DNA of 64,000 bases, from the NCBI GenBank assembly GCA_026419785.1, contig JAODTK010005787.1, positions 81,087-145,086 on the forward strand, written 5' to 3'. Shown here piece by piece: positions 35,691-48,921 of this stretch. Position 1 is the stretch's first letter; the number at the start of each line of letters is the position of its first letter. Origin of the DNA: Sclerodactyla briareus. Lineage: Eukaryota; Echinodermata; Holothuroidea; Dendrochirotida; Sclerodactylidae. Below the pieces are notes generated by a model. It was not told where the DNA came from and ran no database searches. It worked only from the letters and a program-made list of their open reading frames with translations. Made by a program: the position numbers and the translations under genes.

Positions 35691-36309
35691 GTTTTAATCC
35701 GAATAATATTCACTAGACTCAGAAGTAGTAGTAATCCACCGGTACGTCGACAGTAGCTAAGGATGCCCCGATATCGCAGTCCTGCAATTTGTTATTCAGG
35801 ATCAAGGGAAGTTTTTACGCAGAGGTGGCTTCCCTATGCGCAGCCAAATAATGGTTCATGTACAGCACTGGGCGCAGTCATCTTTGGGTATGAATCCGCA
35901 ACCAACGATTTCCAGGCAGGGAGGATCGTAATGAGCAGCCGGAAACCTGGTCCTGAAAAGGAAAATGAAACGATTGGAGTGGATTGGTGGATTTTGTACT
36001 GAGCCTTGTTGGAGCTAAGCTACCAGCGGCGATAGCATACCTCAACAACAAACTGTGCCAGTGTGTAATATGATAGTGTATTGGAGGTAATAATGGATTA
36101 CTTGACCACAGCTTGGGGCAAACAATTGGGTTGGCAGATATACAGATGCACATAGTAAAACTTTCAATAATAAATTTATAGGTAGCCACCTGTTAGGGAA
36201 TCCAACTAAGTAATTCAATTTAACAGGAGCTGTTCCTCTTGCAAATAGATAACAAATTCTGAGCGCCGCCAGGAAAAAACTGCTAATGAAGAACACTACC
36301 GTCTACTAA
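35691..36309. other. Sequence upstream of kindlin exon 1
   Basis: The promoter or 5' leader would be expected here or further right. I see no clear TATA box, CpG island or splice pattern that fixes either. Confidence 0.3.
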
Positions 36310-38415
36310 ATAAATTATGTAAATTAACGGATTTATTGAGACTCAATCCAAGAATCCTGAAAACAAGTTAATACACAGTACATTGGGGCTACCGACTGTA
36401 TCTGGCTAGAATTCTTCGTTAACAGGCATGGGAGTAGCAGTTGAGTCTGGTGGTGTCGCATCATTAAAAGCACTGCAACTACACTCTCTACCTTAGTTAA
36501 GTATGTTGGTCTCACTTGGTAAGCATGTTGTCAAATCTTCACATGACAGTGACATTCCAACTCACTACTGCACTCTTGATGGGGACCATGCCTCCGCCTT
36601 GAAACTTTTCAGTTAGAAATAGTCAGAGGGTATATGCAAGATACTCAAATTGAATTTGGTGAACCTCTGTGTCTACCGCCTCTTTACCGCCACGATAAAC
36701 ACAATTAGGTGGACTACCTATACAACCACACCTTTACAGTAGGTGTCCACATTTGAAGAACCATGAAAGACACTAAACTGCCAACTCTGAGCATACGCCT
36801 ATTCACATACGGTTAATGGATCTAGGGCTGGAATTAACTGGAGGGCCACAAGGCCAGGCTGTTGGATTTTGGGCTAGGGCCTTAGGCCCTAAAAAAATTT
36901 GACTTCTTTTCAAGGCCATTTGGCCTCAGTGCCCACCCAAATAGCACAATGAAAACCACAATACATTTTCTCTTTTTGGCCTTGGTGCCCTGACCGTTTC
37001 AATGCCGTGCCTTGAAAAAAGTGAAAAAAAAATGGCCGGCCTGCCTGCCCTCATAAAACCCTAAATCAGCCCTGTGAGATGATAATGCGACTGTGTCAAA
37101 AGTTGTACGGGGTACACAGACTTTGATGTTGCAGGAACATGTGCAAAAATAATCTCCCAAACCTCCCATTGATTGACAAAAACTAAAACATCATCCCAGC
37201 AGAACACTTCACAGATTTCCCCCATCAAAAATAACATTAGAAAAGATGGGATGAATTGATTGCGATCTCAAAGGGAAGGTGACAGTTTAAAATAGCCGCA
37301 ATTGATAGAGGCTAGGGGATAATGATCGTCTATACCTCCGAGGTTCAGTAGTAAGCATGAGAATAAGCAATGCAGAAAGGCTAGAATTGAAAAAAAAAAA
37401 TTAGGGGAGGAGGGGGCAACGATGTTCTTATTGTAAGTGCATCAATTGGGACACTGAGGTCCTATATACAACACTCATTTGAAGCACGCAAATACTTCCT
37501 CAGTGAACACGCTCTACTCAGGAGTATTATTGTAAGAATCTTCAAATAGCACTTTGATGCTTCAGCCCTACGGCTACAACATCAGCATTCACTCAAAAGT
37601 GGCTCCTCTATATATGGAGATTTGGATTCGTGTTTAAACATGCAGTAATTGGTATCAAGAAGAAGTACAGTCGGGGGATTTTTTTTTATTCAAATGACGT
37701 TAACTCCTGATGTCTGAACGATATATGTCTGATGTCCACAGTAGGGGCCAGCAACCCAATGTCCACCTAGCACACACTTCAGTGGACCCATGTGATTGTG
37801 AAAAACCTATAGAGTAGAACTAGAAGAATTCTAGGGACAGTGACAGCAGGAGGCATGTCTAGTTGAAACTGAACATGTTGACACATGTGTGACTTGCAGT
37901 ATTTGGGGAGTGCTCTTGAGGCTCAGGCAGCAAAGTCTGTCCTGTATGGTTTGATCACACACATGAGCGGGGGAGGGGAATCAGTGCTGTTGTAATGATC
38001 TGCTTTCTTTCAAGAATCCACCAAACATCCCAAACAATCGGAAAGATACACTTAAAAACGCTGCGAGCATCCAGCAAAAGAAGAAAAACTTGAAGATGTT
38101 GGTTTTTGCTCAATTTGAGCAAAGTTGAAGTGGGAAATTTGAGATTCTTTCGAAAGCCCAAATGCTCGACAACAGACGAACAAGTCTGGCAAAGGAGAAG
38201 GACGAGGCGTTGCCAGAACGGTTATACACTGTAAAATTGCCAGATGCTTCGATATATGGATATTGGGGTGCGGGGTCGATAAGGGGTAAGTGAGACGCAC
38301 TGAGGCAGTAAAATAGATTTCTTATACGTGTAGTCAGCCTGTTCAAAGCCATCTGGACCGAAAGATCTTTCCCAACCCTATGCAGCACCATGAAGAAGGG
38401 CACAAGATAACGGTT
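36310..38415. repeat. 2.1-kb tandem duplication, unit 1
   Basis: Matches unit 2 (38,418-40,565) end to end at an offset of about 2,110-2,150. Landmarks: 'ctgtatctggcta' near 36,397 and 38,508; 'gtggacccatgtgattgtg' near 37,781 and 39,933; 'ctttcccaaccctatgcagc' near 38,369 and 40,522. The copies differ mostly by one-base indels. Open frames inside are short and inconsistent between copies. Confidence 0.92.
36825..37074. mobile_element. AGGGCTGG-ended inverted-repeat element, copy in duplication unit 1
   Basis: Starts AGGGCTGGAATTAACTG and ends 'taaatcagccct', an imperfect inverted pair. The interior has repeated 'ggccttggtgccc' and 'aaggccatttggcc' blocks. The second copy is 38,947-39,213 and a partial relative lies at 47,345-47,484. 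No target duplication is clear. Confidence 0.55.
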
Positions 38416-38417
38416 GC

Positions 38418-40565
38418 ATAAATGAATTATGAAATAACTGATTTATAAGACTCCAATCCCAAGACATCCTGAATACAAGTTAAATATACACCAGTAATGG
38501 GGCTACCTACTGTATCTGGCTATGAATTCTTCCTTACCATGCATGGTAAGTAGCAGTGAGTCTGGTAGTGTTGCCTCATTAAAAAGAACTGCAACTACAC
38601 TCTCTACTTATAAGGGATGTGGTCACTTGGTAAGCTGTTGTCAAAATTTCACATGACAGGAAAATTACACACTCTACACGGCACTCGTGATGGGGGACCC
38701 ATGCCTCCCGCTCTGAACACTTTCAGAGAACTAAGTCAGAGGGATATTGCAAGATACTCAAATTGCAATTTGGTGCAACCTCTGTGTCTACAGCCTCTTT
38801 AACCGCCACTCTAAAAACACATTAGGTGGACTACCTATTCCCACCACAATTCTACAGTAGGTGTCCCACATCTGAAGAAACCATGACTACACGAGCCTTG
38901 CCACTCTGAGGCTATACGCCTATTCACCAAACGGTTAATGAGATAAGGGCTGGAATTATAACTGAGGCCCCCCAGGCCATGGACTGTTGGGATTTTGGGC
39001 GATGGCCTGAGTGCCATCTAAACAAAAATGCACTTCTTTCAAGGACAATTGGCCTCCATTGCCCACCCAAAATAGCAACAATGAACAAATACATTCTCTT
39101 TGTTGGGCCTTTGGTTGCCCTGACGGTTCAATGACCGTGCCCTTAAAAAAAAGATGAAAAAAAAAAATGGACTGCCTGCCCCTCCATAAAACCTAAATCC
39201 AGCCCTGTGAGATGATAATGCGACTGTGTCAAAAGTTGACGGGTTACACGGACTTTTTGATGTTGCAGGAACATTGTGCAAAATAATATTCCCAAAACTC
39301 CCATTGATGACAAAAAATAAACATCCTACCAGCAGAACACTTCACAGATTTCCCCCATCAAAAAATTTAATATAGCAAAAGAGGATGAATTGATGCGATC
39401 TCAAAGAGAAGTGACAGTTAAAATAGGTGCAATGATAGTAGAGCTATGGGGATAATCTCGTCTATACCTTCGAGCTGTTAGTAGTAAGGCATGAGAATAA
39501 GCAAAGCAGACAGAAAGGCTTATAATTGAAAAAAAAAAAACAAATTAGGGGAGGGGCGGGAAACGATGTTCTCTCTTGTAAGGGCCATCAATTGGGACAC
39601 GATGTCCTCATATACAATCACCTCATTTGAAGCACTGCAACTACTTCCTCAGGTGAACACGCTCTACTCGGAGAGTAATATTGTTGTCAGAATGTCAAAT
39701 AGCACTTTGATGCTTCAGCCCTACGGCTACAAAATCCATGCATTCACGCCAAAAGTGGGCTCCTCTATATATGTGAGAATTTTGTAGTGAGGGTCTAAAC
39801 AGCAGTAATTGGTATCACGGAGTACAGTCGGGGGATTTTTTTATTCAAATTAAAGTTAACTCTGATGTTGAACGATATAGTCTGAATCCACGTAGGGGCA
39901 TGCAACCATGCCACCTAGCACAACACTTCAGTGGACCCATGTGATTGTGAAAAACCTATAGAGTAGAAATAGAAGGAATCTAGGACAGTGCCAGGCAGTG
40001 AGTGCAGTCTATGTTGAAAATGACATGTTGCAGAGTGTGACTGCAGCTATTTGGGAAAGTTGCTCTCGAGCTTTAAGGCAGCAAGTCATGTTCCTTTACG
40101 GTTTGATCACACACATGCGCATGGCGGACTCAGTGCTAGTTGTATTGATAGGCTTTCTTCCAAGTAATCCACCAAACATCCCAAACAATAGAAGGATACA
40201 CTCCAAAAGCTGCGAGCATACCAGCAAAGAAACTTGAGAAGTTGGTTTAGCTCAATTTGAGGCCAAGTTGAAGTGGAAAAGTTGAGAAAATTTTTCAACC
40301 TAAAAAGAAAAAGAAAAAAAAAAAGTGTCCCGACACAGACGACAAGTCTGGCAAAATGAAAGGACGATGGCGTGCCAGACCAGTACGCTTTGAAATTGCC
40401 AGATGCTCTATATATGGCATAATTGGGGTTCGGGGTCGCTAAGGTGGAATGGAGACACTGAGGCCGTAAAAGAGATTATACTGTAGTTCAGCCACATTTC
40501 AACCCCTGGGACCACAAGCTCTTTCCCAACCCTATGCAGCACCATGAAGAAGGGCACCAAGATAA
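38418..40565. repeat. 2.1-kb tandem duplication, unit 2
   Basis: Second copy, beginning directly after unit 1 with the equivalent of 36,320 ('gatttataagactccaatcc'). It contains the same internal inverted-repeat element, so that insertion predates the duplication, if the duplication is real. Confidence 0.92.
38947..39213. mobile_element. AGGGCTGG-ended inverted-repeat element, copy in duplication unit 2
   Basis: Same organisation as 36,825-37,074; ends 'aaatccagccct'. Confidence 0.55.
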
Positions 40566-43500
40566 AGGGGGATGGAGAAGTGGCGCTACTACCCCCTAAG
40601 AGTTAGCCTTTCCTACCCTGCCCAATCAATCTCCCACCTTTCCCATCAGGTAATTTTGTTGACCTCCTCAGGGAGGTCTGGCATAGAGGGCCATGGATAA
40701 CACTGCAGGGTTGCATTTGGGTCAGGGATTTCAACCTGGATCTGCAGACGATGCCATTACTTGTTTTTGGAATCTCTGTGGTATCCTTGGTTCCTTCAAT
40801 CTATTGGGTTTCCCCAAATTTCAAGGACATTGACTAAAGTCCTAAGATCCAGTCTTCTGCGGTTATTTTGGACCTGTCTGGTGTCGCGAGAGAGTGGAGG
40901 TCACCTGGCTTTTTGTCTACCTGGGCAGTGCCATAGTGGATTTGTTTTGTGCAACCTGGAAGTTAGCAGAATTAAGAGAACCTTGGACTGGCAAGGGGCT
41001 ATCTATTAGTACACTTATAAGACTATTTCATTACATTATTATGCCTAGCATTATTGCACCACATCAATTACAAAAGGTCCATATCACTCCAGTGAAGTTG
41101 CATTACATCCTACTCGTAGTTGTAAATCGTACTCGTAGTTGTAAATGGCAGCTTTCGAAAAACACTGAATCGAAATGCGTGGCAGGTGAAAAAGTGCACA
41201 CAGAAAAATACTGAGGGCAGTAAATACCCCTTTAATGCGAAAAAGCAGGGATTGATAAGAGGGACCAGAGACTTGTTTATTTCTGGAAAAAATGACCCTG
41301 AGTTCATGAATTTTCGGCTGACAGGTTCGTTTTTGGGAAGCATAAGCTTGATTACTTCTGGTCTAAAGCACTGACTAAGGGCCTGAAAAAAGAAAGTCAA
41401 CCCTGATGCGATAGAACCTAGTCATCGTATGCTTATACATTACACACGTATCCCTGATAATCCGTCTGCCCTCACAAATGTTGCCATAACACCCCTAGTC
41501 CTAAGAAGTCCAGCAGACTTCAGGGTTATTGATGGGGGCATTTCCTTGGAGCTAGAGCCCTGGCGGCCTCTCATTTCAAACCCTGATGCCTATTAATGCT
41601 GCACCTACAGTTTCATCCATGCTCCCCAATTGTCCCAATCCCATTCTTACATAGTATTACAATCAACCCCTTTAATCACATGCCTGTTCCCAATCCCAAT
41701 AATGCCGATATGCTTTGACGTTTGTCTGCCGCCACCTTGCCGCGTCGTTTCTGGAAACTTCAATGCTTCATCCGCTTGATCTAATCTTGTACACTTGCCG
41801 GCCCTGGTAAAATCTCAGAGGATTCAAAATTTGGCATACTACAAGGCTTGCTCCTTATTTTGCGGTTTCCATAAGGTCAAATCGTGGGGTTTTTGTGACT
41901 TTTCCAACTTGGTGGATGTGGACTGTTGTTAGTCCTAACAACATAAGGTCCTCAATTCATGAACACCTCATGTAACTATTGTCAATGTAATGATAACTTC
42001 CATTACTCTGATCTTTTTCCTAGGAGTATAAGCGCTTGATCGTTCAATCAAAATTGCTGAAACTGACCCTTTGCCTTTGCCTACAAAATCGACATCCCTA
42101 TATACTATGGTCAATAACAATCTGATCATCCAATCTAATTTGTGGGGATAGAACTGGCTCGACTGTGCAAACAAAACGGTGAAATCAACAGCTACTGACC
42201 TTGAGTTAATGAGCCCCCTATATGTAGAGATATTGTTGATGATAATATCTAATACTGACCATCTTCCATGATCATCCAATTGAACAGTAGAAGGATTTTG
42301 TGAACAGTTATTACAAATGGCTATGACTGACCACTAGATTACCTTTCAGGCATTCACCTCATTTTTTTGTCCATCGTAGATTAAGCAAAGTAAAATTATA
42401 GACTGTGGACAAAACGACAGACAGACAGTAGTGTTTTAGGGGAGCAGCGTAGTACTCGCAGAAGCTACATGTAGTGTAGTATGCATGCTGCATGCAGATA
42501 ACCCAAGTTTCCTGAAAATTAGTTTTTGGTAAATCAACAAAAAATGTTTGTTAGAACGAGTGTCTTTGCTTGTTTCAATTTTGAATGTGCCTGGATTGAC
42601 AGTAAAGAAAGAGGGAGACCAGTGGGACCAGTCATTATATCGAGATGATGGGTGTACGTTTTTTACAGTTTTGAAGAACTGGTTCTGCTCTTGTGTGTAC
42701 TTGTGTGGTTCTGTACTCACAACTTTTTCTAACTGTAAGTATAGCTCAATGCTCAGAGAGAATAGATGGCCAGACAGATAGATGTTAGATAGGGTTACAA
42801 AAATTAGTGCTCTTAAAAGCATGAGGTCTGTGACTATTTTATCCTTTCATCACACTACCAGTAGTAACCACAAACAAGTAAGAAAATATGTCATCAGTTT
42901 TATATTCTGCAAATTTTGCAAGAAAATAAATTGATGATGCTGTTTGACCCTGTCAAATTATACTAACTGCAGCTTAACCTCTGATTGCGAGACTTACTCC
43001 GAAACTTTGACAGTAAAGGCAGTTTTCAAAAGAGCCTCAAAACCGACAACATCACAGAGAGGAGTATTATGTTTCCATTTCACATTCTGCAATCCACAAC
43101 TCATCCCAAAGTATCTTTGAACTTGGTTTGATGAATAAGGTTTGATGGTAAGAGAGATCCTGGCCCTAGCCTAAACTCGCATGCTAGAGTCCTAGCAGAA
43201 GGAATAGTAAGTTGTAGCAGTGACACGTTAAACCAAATATCCCGGTTCAATTCCATAAGTCAAGTTGCGATGGTCGCGTTCCTTGGTCTTACTTTATCCA
43301 ATCCGTTTGATTCAGTGGTTTTCTGGGGTTACAGGTGTGGGTTGTTACGGATATTTGCCTCAAGTCTCGCTGTCGTCTGTACGCAGTCAGGTTGAACTTG
43401 AACTTCCTCTCCTCCAGATTCCGAGATAGTGGTCGGATTCTGAAGTTACATTGACAGTCCTTTTACTCCTTCCATGGATCGGGAAAGGCAGTCCCGGGGA

Positions 43501-46439
43501 GCAGTTGGGATTGGTTACCCCTTTTTTTCTGCTCGTTAACACCGGCACTAGTCGAGAGAGAAGGTGAGTTATCGCCGTTGCTCATCCTCGCTCATACTGG
43601 CCAGGGTTTCCTAGATAGCCTTATGGGCTTCCTGCCACCCTTTGAATCAAATCCAATTGACACGCAATCGCATGTGTGCCACTCTCTAGCATGGAACCAC
43701 TTTCATTCATGATGAGTCGGAGTGAAGAATGGCTTGTCGGTTTTTAGATTGGGTAACTTGCATGCATGTTAGACGGTATATAAACAGAGTCAGTTGTATT
43801 GAAACAATATATGTGCTGGGTTGTACGATTTGCAACAGTTACAGTGTAGGAGATGAGTCACACAGCAATGGAGATTCTGGTTAAACACAGCGCACGTGTG
43901 AAATCTGCTTTAATGAGGAAAAAGTTTTGAAGTAAATCATCACCAAGGACTGGGTTTCTCCACGGGTGGAAATCTCATTATCAGTAAATTATACATTTCT
44001 CACTTTCTCCCATTTTGGTGTGCAAGTATATTGATGAATTTAAAATGAGGGTGAATGGCCGACGATTTAGGAGATTGCCTCATGACAATTTCTTCACTAG
44101 AGTGAGGAAGGTAGTGGAAGATGCCACCACTTCGTTAACTTTCGCATTAACGAGCCCTCCGGTTTTTAAAACAGCGCTGAATCATTATGGAGGCCGTATG
44201 ATGTCATTCTATATACGGTTTTGAAATCAGCAGCACAATTTCCTGTCTGTTAAATAGTTGAATGTGGAGAGGAATTCAAAGAAATATTCTTTTAAATCTG
44301 TCTAAAATTTGTAATCTGGATACAATCAATTTCAATATCTCCACCGGTTCACATCAAATCTGGTCGATGATTTCTTCCTCTGCCAAGTGAATAATGATTT
44401 GAGCTGATTCTTGCATGTGTCCTCCCTGCTATCTCTTTCAATCTAGTCGTGATACATTAATAGTACGATCAATATTGGGCAACTATCCCAATCATCTGGC
44501 AGGTCTGCCACTGCATGCAAGGCATTACTTCTGATATTTTAAGATAACGGCACAAAAAGCGTAGGCAGTGACCCGATGCTCTGATTTGATTGTTCTGTTT
44601 CATGACCGCCAGCGTGCGGGTGAAATTCGAACAATCTTGATTTAGGGCAATTTCCACAGTCGCTGAATTTCGATCATTCTGGATGGATTTTGATAGATTT
44701 TTTCTAGTGTCCTGTAGAGCATGTGCTTGCAGATAGGTGAAATGTTTTCTGAGGAAGAGGAATTCACTGCCAAGTTAAATTCAGGCGTTGTTATCTCCAG
44801 GCCGTGTAAGAACCCGCCTAATGGTCTACTTATTTGGAAATGCCAAAAGGGAGTGGATGGGATGGGGGCCATGGAAGGGGGGGGGGGGGGACAAAGATCA
44901 ATCACAGTGAGTACTCTTGAAAGTGACCCAAAAAATGCGCATTTCATTGGTATCTATTTCATCAATGCTGCAACTACACTGTCTGTAGCCACAAACATAC
45001 CTTTCCATTCCCGCTAGCCCCCATCCTCATACGCCCACCCAACTTTTGCAAACTCTTGTAAATATGAGGTCGATATGCGCTGCCGAAAGGCCTGACTACT
45101 CTGCTTTGATTCATTGCGAGTGCAGACAGTAAATAAACAACACAGGGAAAGTGTTACACGTACATGTAATGCAGTCACTTCAATCAACTCATCATCTCGC
45201 CCCACACAGTTCCAGGCAATGGGTTTTTTGCATCAGACAAAACCGTGATTAACACAGATCCGTGTATCACAAGTCCAACAGATTTACCTCAATTTTTTGC
45301 ATTCTACTAATCCAGTTGGGAGACCTGTAACTACCTTGCTCGGAAAAATCAATCGCAATTCAGGGACATCAAATTAACCTGTTGAGGAAGCAATCAACCT
45401 TGCGCAAGATCGTGGATACGTGGCGGAGATTGATCACTGCGCATGACGGGGTAGACGAACTCAACCTCCTACTCTACTCCTACGAGTGGGAGGGTAGGTT
45501 CTAGCTGACATTTTTGCCAAAAATGCACTTGGTTTGATGAATCTTGAATCATTGTTTTACTTCAATTCATGGTGTGCTGCACACACGCTAGTGCTAAGGG
45601 CCCAATATTTTATCCGCAATGATCAACTCCCACAGTCAATGGCTGGAATCAACCGACGGCACCGGCGGCCATGGCCTTCGTGTTTTTCATGATGGCCGCA
45701 TGCCCTATAAAGCGCCCTATAGCTCACGGCCCGCTGGCCGTCCTGCCCAATTCCTGTTGCCGGCAGCCCTCTGAAGATGGGTCAATCAACTGAGACTCTT
45801 TTCAAGAAAACATGGTCCGATTCCTGTTGTAATGATCCTAACTACTTCTCCTCAAAATTAATCCTAAACAACCTGAAATTAACGATCAAAAATTTCTCTG
45901 TTTCTGCCACAAGGCCGAAATTTGTCCGGTAGGCCTCGATTTTGCCTCTGCAACAGTGGTGTTAGGATAAGCTCTTTTTTTTTTCAACCTGTGTAATCTC
46001 CGATTCAGGATCATAAATCACGAAAATACCACTTGTTTTCTGCTAAATTATCAAACAAGTGGACGCCAGAATGGGAACTATATCCACCTCCTGCAAATAT
46101 TTCGGCACAATTCGGTGGAGTTAACTAATAGGCCTACTGTGGCAAAACGGGGAGGGGCTGCTGGCTTATCTTCTGGTCAGTACAACGAAACACACACCTG
46201 CGAGTTGTTGTCATACTTCAGGTCATGTGTAGCAGCAAGTCCCAGTTTAAAATGAGCACTACTAACTAAAACTCACTGTCTATGTCACTTAGAGTAGACT
46301 TGAAGGATTTAACATCAGCGTCCTCCTGACGCTTCACAGGGTTAAGCCTTGTCCAATCAGGTATTTTCCCTCGGGTACAGATTATAACGGTAGCAATCCT
46401 TATTTTTGGCAATGGGGGTCATTAGGCTTACTCTTATTT
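40566..46439. other. Unassigned non-coding stretch
   Basis: No supported gene. About 41,250-41,340 resembles part of the 32,087 repeat. A G run lies at 44,877-44,890. Open frames at 42,436-42,822 have no domain or splice support. Confidence 0.4.
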
Positions 46440-46965
46440 TACAGTATGGGTAATGATAACCTCTTCTAAATGGAAATCGTCCCCAAATGATAACTCTTTC
46501 ATTGGATTTTCCTTATGGGTCACCATCATACGTGTAGAAGCATTTAGATGCCTTAAGCGACATTTGCCAGTCCCGTTCCCTATTTATTGCGTGTGTTTAA
46601 TGTCCCTTTGGGTTGAGACATCAGTATGGGGATTGATCTCACGATAGAGAACAATCATCTGCAAGCAGCTTAATGTCCGAGAGGATATTTCTAGGCAGTT
46701 CATTATGTATATTCCAAGAACAGGAGGGGGAAGCCAAACGTTCTTGAGGACTCTGATGTACTTCCTTCCCTTCCCAGATGAGATGACGTCTCTCCCTGTA
46801 GGAAAACATGCTGTTGACGTTTGGTGGGAAATGACTGAATCCACTTTGGAAGCAGGGTGATTCTGATACCTTCACTTTGAAGCTTGCGTAAGAGATGTTG
46901 ATGGGGCGCACTGTCAAACGCTTTTTTGAAGTCCCCATAATGATCAGTCAGCCTACTTATTCACC
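46440..46965 (-). mobile_element. Non-LTR retrotransposon reverse transcriptase relic
   Basis: On the minus strand the order DFKKAFDSAPHQHLLRKL (46,880-46,940), then NELPRN, LADDC (the catalytic aspartate pair, 46,648-46,668), YREIN.HTDVST, and a downstream segment resembling HKENP...LEEV is that of Jockey/CR1-group reverse transcriptases. The part between KAFD and ADD is shortened and several frame changes and stops are present, so it is inactive. The 5' and 3' ends of the element are not recognisable. Confidence 0.75.
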
Positions 46966-47105
46966 TGTTTCTACTGCAGTCCCATTATGGCATGTGTTTT
47001 CGGAAATTTGCTTTCCATGCAGGGATGACTTCAATTTCATTTTAAATATTATTACCCCTTCGTGCTAGCTTGTTGGCTTGAGTAACAATTACTCACTCGT
47101 AGATC

Positions 47106-47129
47106 AAAAAAAAAAAAAAAAAAAAAAAG
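47106..47129. repeat. Poly-A tract of 24
   Basis: Uninterrupted A run. It could be a retroposed tail, but no adjacent element in the right orientation is evident. Confidence 0.9.
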
Positions 47130-47344
47130 AGTAGCCACAGCAAGGTAAAGTGTAGGGAATGGTGGTAGTAAGCCATAATGGTCTTCTGTCAGGTTTGGTA
47201 GGCGGGGGGGAGATGGGTTCATGCAAGGGCGTTTAGGATTGGAGGACCCCCACCCCCACAAATCATGTGCGGTGGACCAAAAATGATTCTGACCGTCATA
47301 GGGCGTGCATACCCTGCCTGAGGCTTTATTGTTCACATTCATTT

Positions 47345-47484
47345 TGCGTATTTTGCCTGGGTGCCCTGCCTACGGAAGTTTGGCCTTGGTGCCCTACCCA
47401 ATGGCCAGGTGCCCTCCAAAATTACTAAATAGGACAAGGCCAAATGGCCGTGCCCTCCCTCAACCTTACTTCCAGCCCTGCAGC
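47345..47484. mobile_element. Partial relative of the AGGGCTGG element
   Basis: Contains 'ggccttggtgccc', 'aaggccaaatggcc' and ends 'acttccagccctg', as in the elements at 36,825 and 38,947. The left end is unclear. Confidence 0.5.
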
Positions 47485-48921
47485 AGTGTTAGCAATATTG
47501 ATCAACACCAGGGCTGTATTCTGTAAAGTGTAAAGTCGGCATTCTCCACTTTAGCGGGTTTCATTATTTCCCAAATTCACACCAACAATTCAAACTAACA
47601 GTAAATATTAAAACTAGATTACAGTGTTAGAATAACCGGAATAATATAACCCGCTCAAGTGTAGTTTTGCCATAGGCTAAGTTCAGGTGTTGGTAACTAT
47701 AATTGTTAAGATTTGGTTCGCACGCTCTGCTAGCCTAAAATAATCAAATAAATACATCTGGTCTATCCAGCCTAGCCTAGCTGTAACTTAATTCGTGTAG
47801 GCTACTGATACTGCTAGTTCTACAGGCTGTGTACAGTCCTGCTCCTGGTATCACGTTATGAGTTAGGCTAAGCAGTATTTACCACACAACGTACGATTAA
47901 CAGGTTAACGTTAGGCTATCCGATAGTCCCAATAAAAAAATGACATGAATTCGTCTTTTCGCGCAAGAGAGCGGCACAACCACTAGGAGGGAAATTCCCA
48001 TTATGATCTGAATAGTCCGATTTCAAGTTTCCCAGCAAACCCGGCTTACCACAGTGTCACAGTCACTAAAGGCCAAGCAAAAACGGCCGTCTCGGTGGGA
48101 GCGAGACTCCTTGATGGGTACGTCGATTTTCCGAACATCCCAATAGTAACAGATGGTCCTTGGATAGTTCTGGAAGAGGAAAAATTTGGCACACTCAAAA
48201 AGCCGTTCTGAATTCAAGTGATGCAGAAGATAAGATCTGAACTAACCACACTTAGTTTGCCACGGCCGGATTTGTTCTAATATTGACTTCCGTGGTCAAA
48301 ACCCTGCGTGCAATGATTAATATGCAGACGTTCTCTCCGTGGTGCAAGCGGTATCAAGCATCGGAAACACTTCACGTGGTCCTAACAGCACTATGTTTAT
48401 GACTTAATGTGCTGTTTTAAAAAATACCTAAACTGACTTACTGTAACAGGTACAACAGTGCCGTGCCGGCTAGATTTACAAAGCCAGTTACGGCAGTGTG
48501 GTCTTGTCTTGTCTTGATCTTGTCTGGTATATATGCAAACCCACCCAGGAGGGCGTACGTTTAATAGGGGGGGGGGGGGGGGGGGGGGGGGGGTGACACC
48601 CCTGTGAAAATCAGAATCGGTATCTGGGCGACAAAAAGTCGGTCTCCGCTCGAGTCCAGGTGAAATTGATTGATCTAAATAGCCCATGACCTACATTTTC
48701 TAACTAGAGGCGCCTCTGCCTGATGATGAACTGTACCAATAACTTCGGCAGTGAGTGAGAGAATTTTTCTCTTTAGCTAAACTAGTGAGACGTTCTTACT
48801 TCTGTCCCAGACCGACTACGGAACCTAATGACACTGCTTGTGAGCGTATCCACAGATGGCATTGACTTGGATGCAATTGTTGATCAGTGAGCAGACTTGC
48901 CTCAGTTGGTCGCCATTAAGT
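47485..48921. other. Unassigned stretch with a 27-G homopolymer
   Basis: No supported gene. A run of 27 G at 48,567-48,593 interrupts otherwise ordinary sequence. Confidence 0.5.

Noticed and set aside
42436-42822. 128-codon minus-strand frame with a 77-codon frame opposite
   Set aside because: No domain, no matching splice sites and no repeat-family signature. Likely chance.
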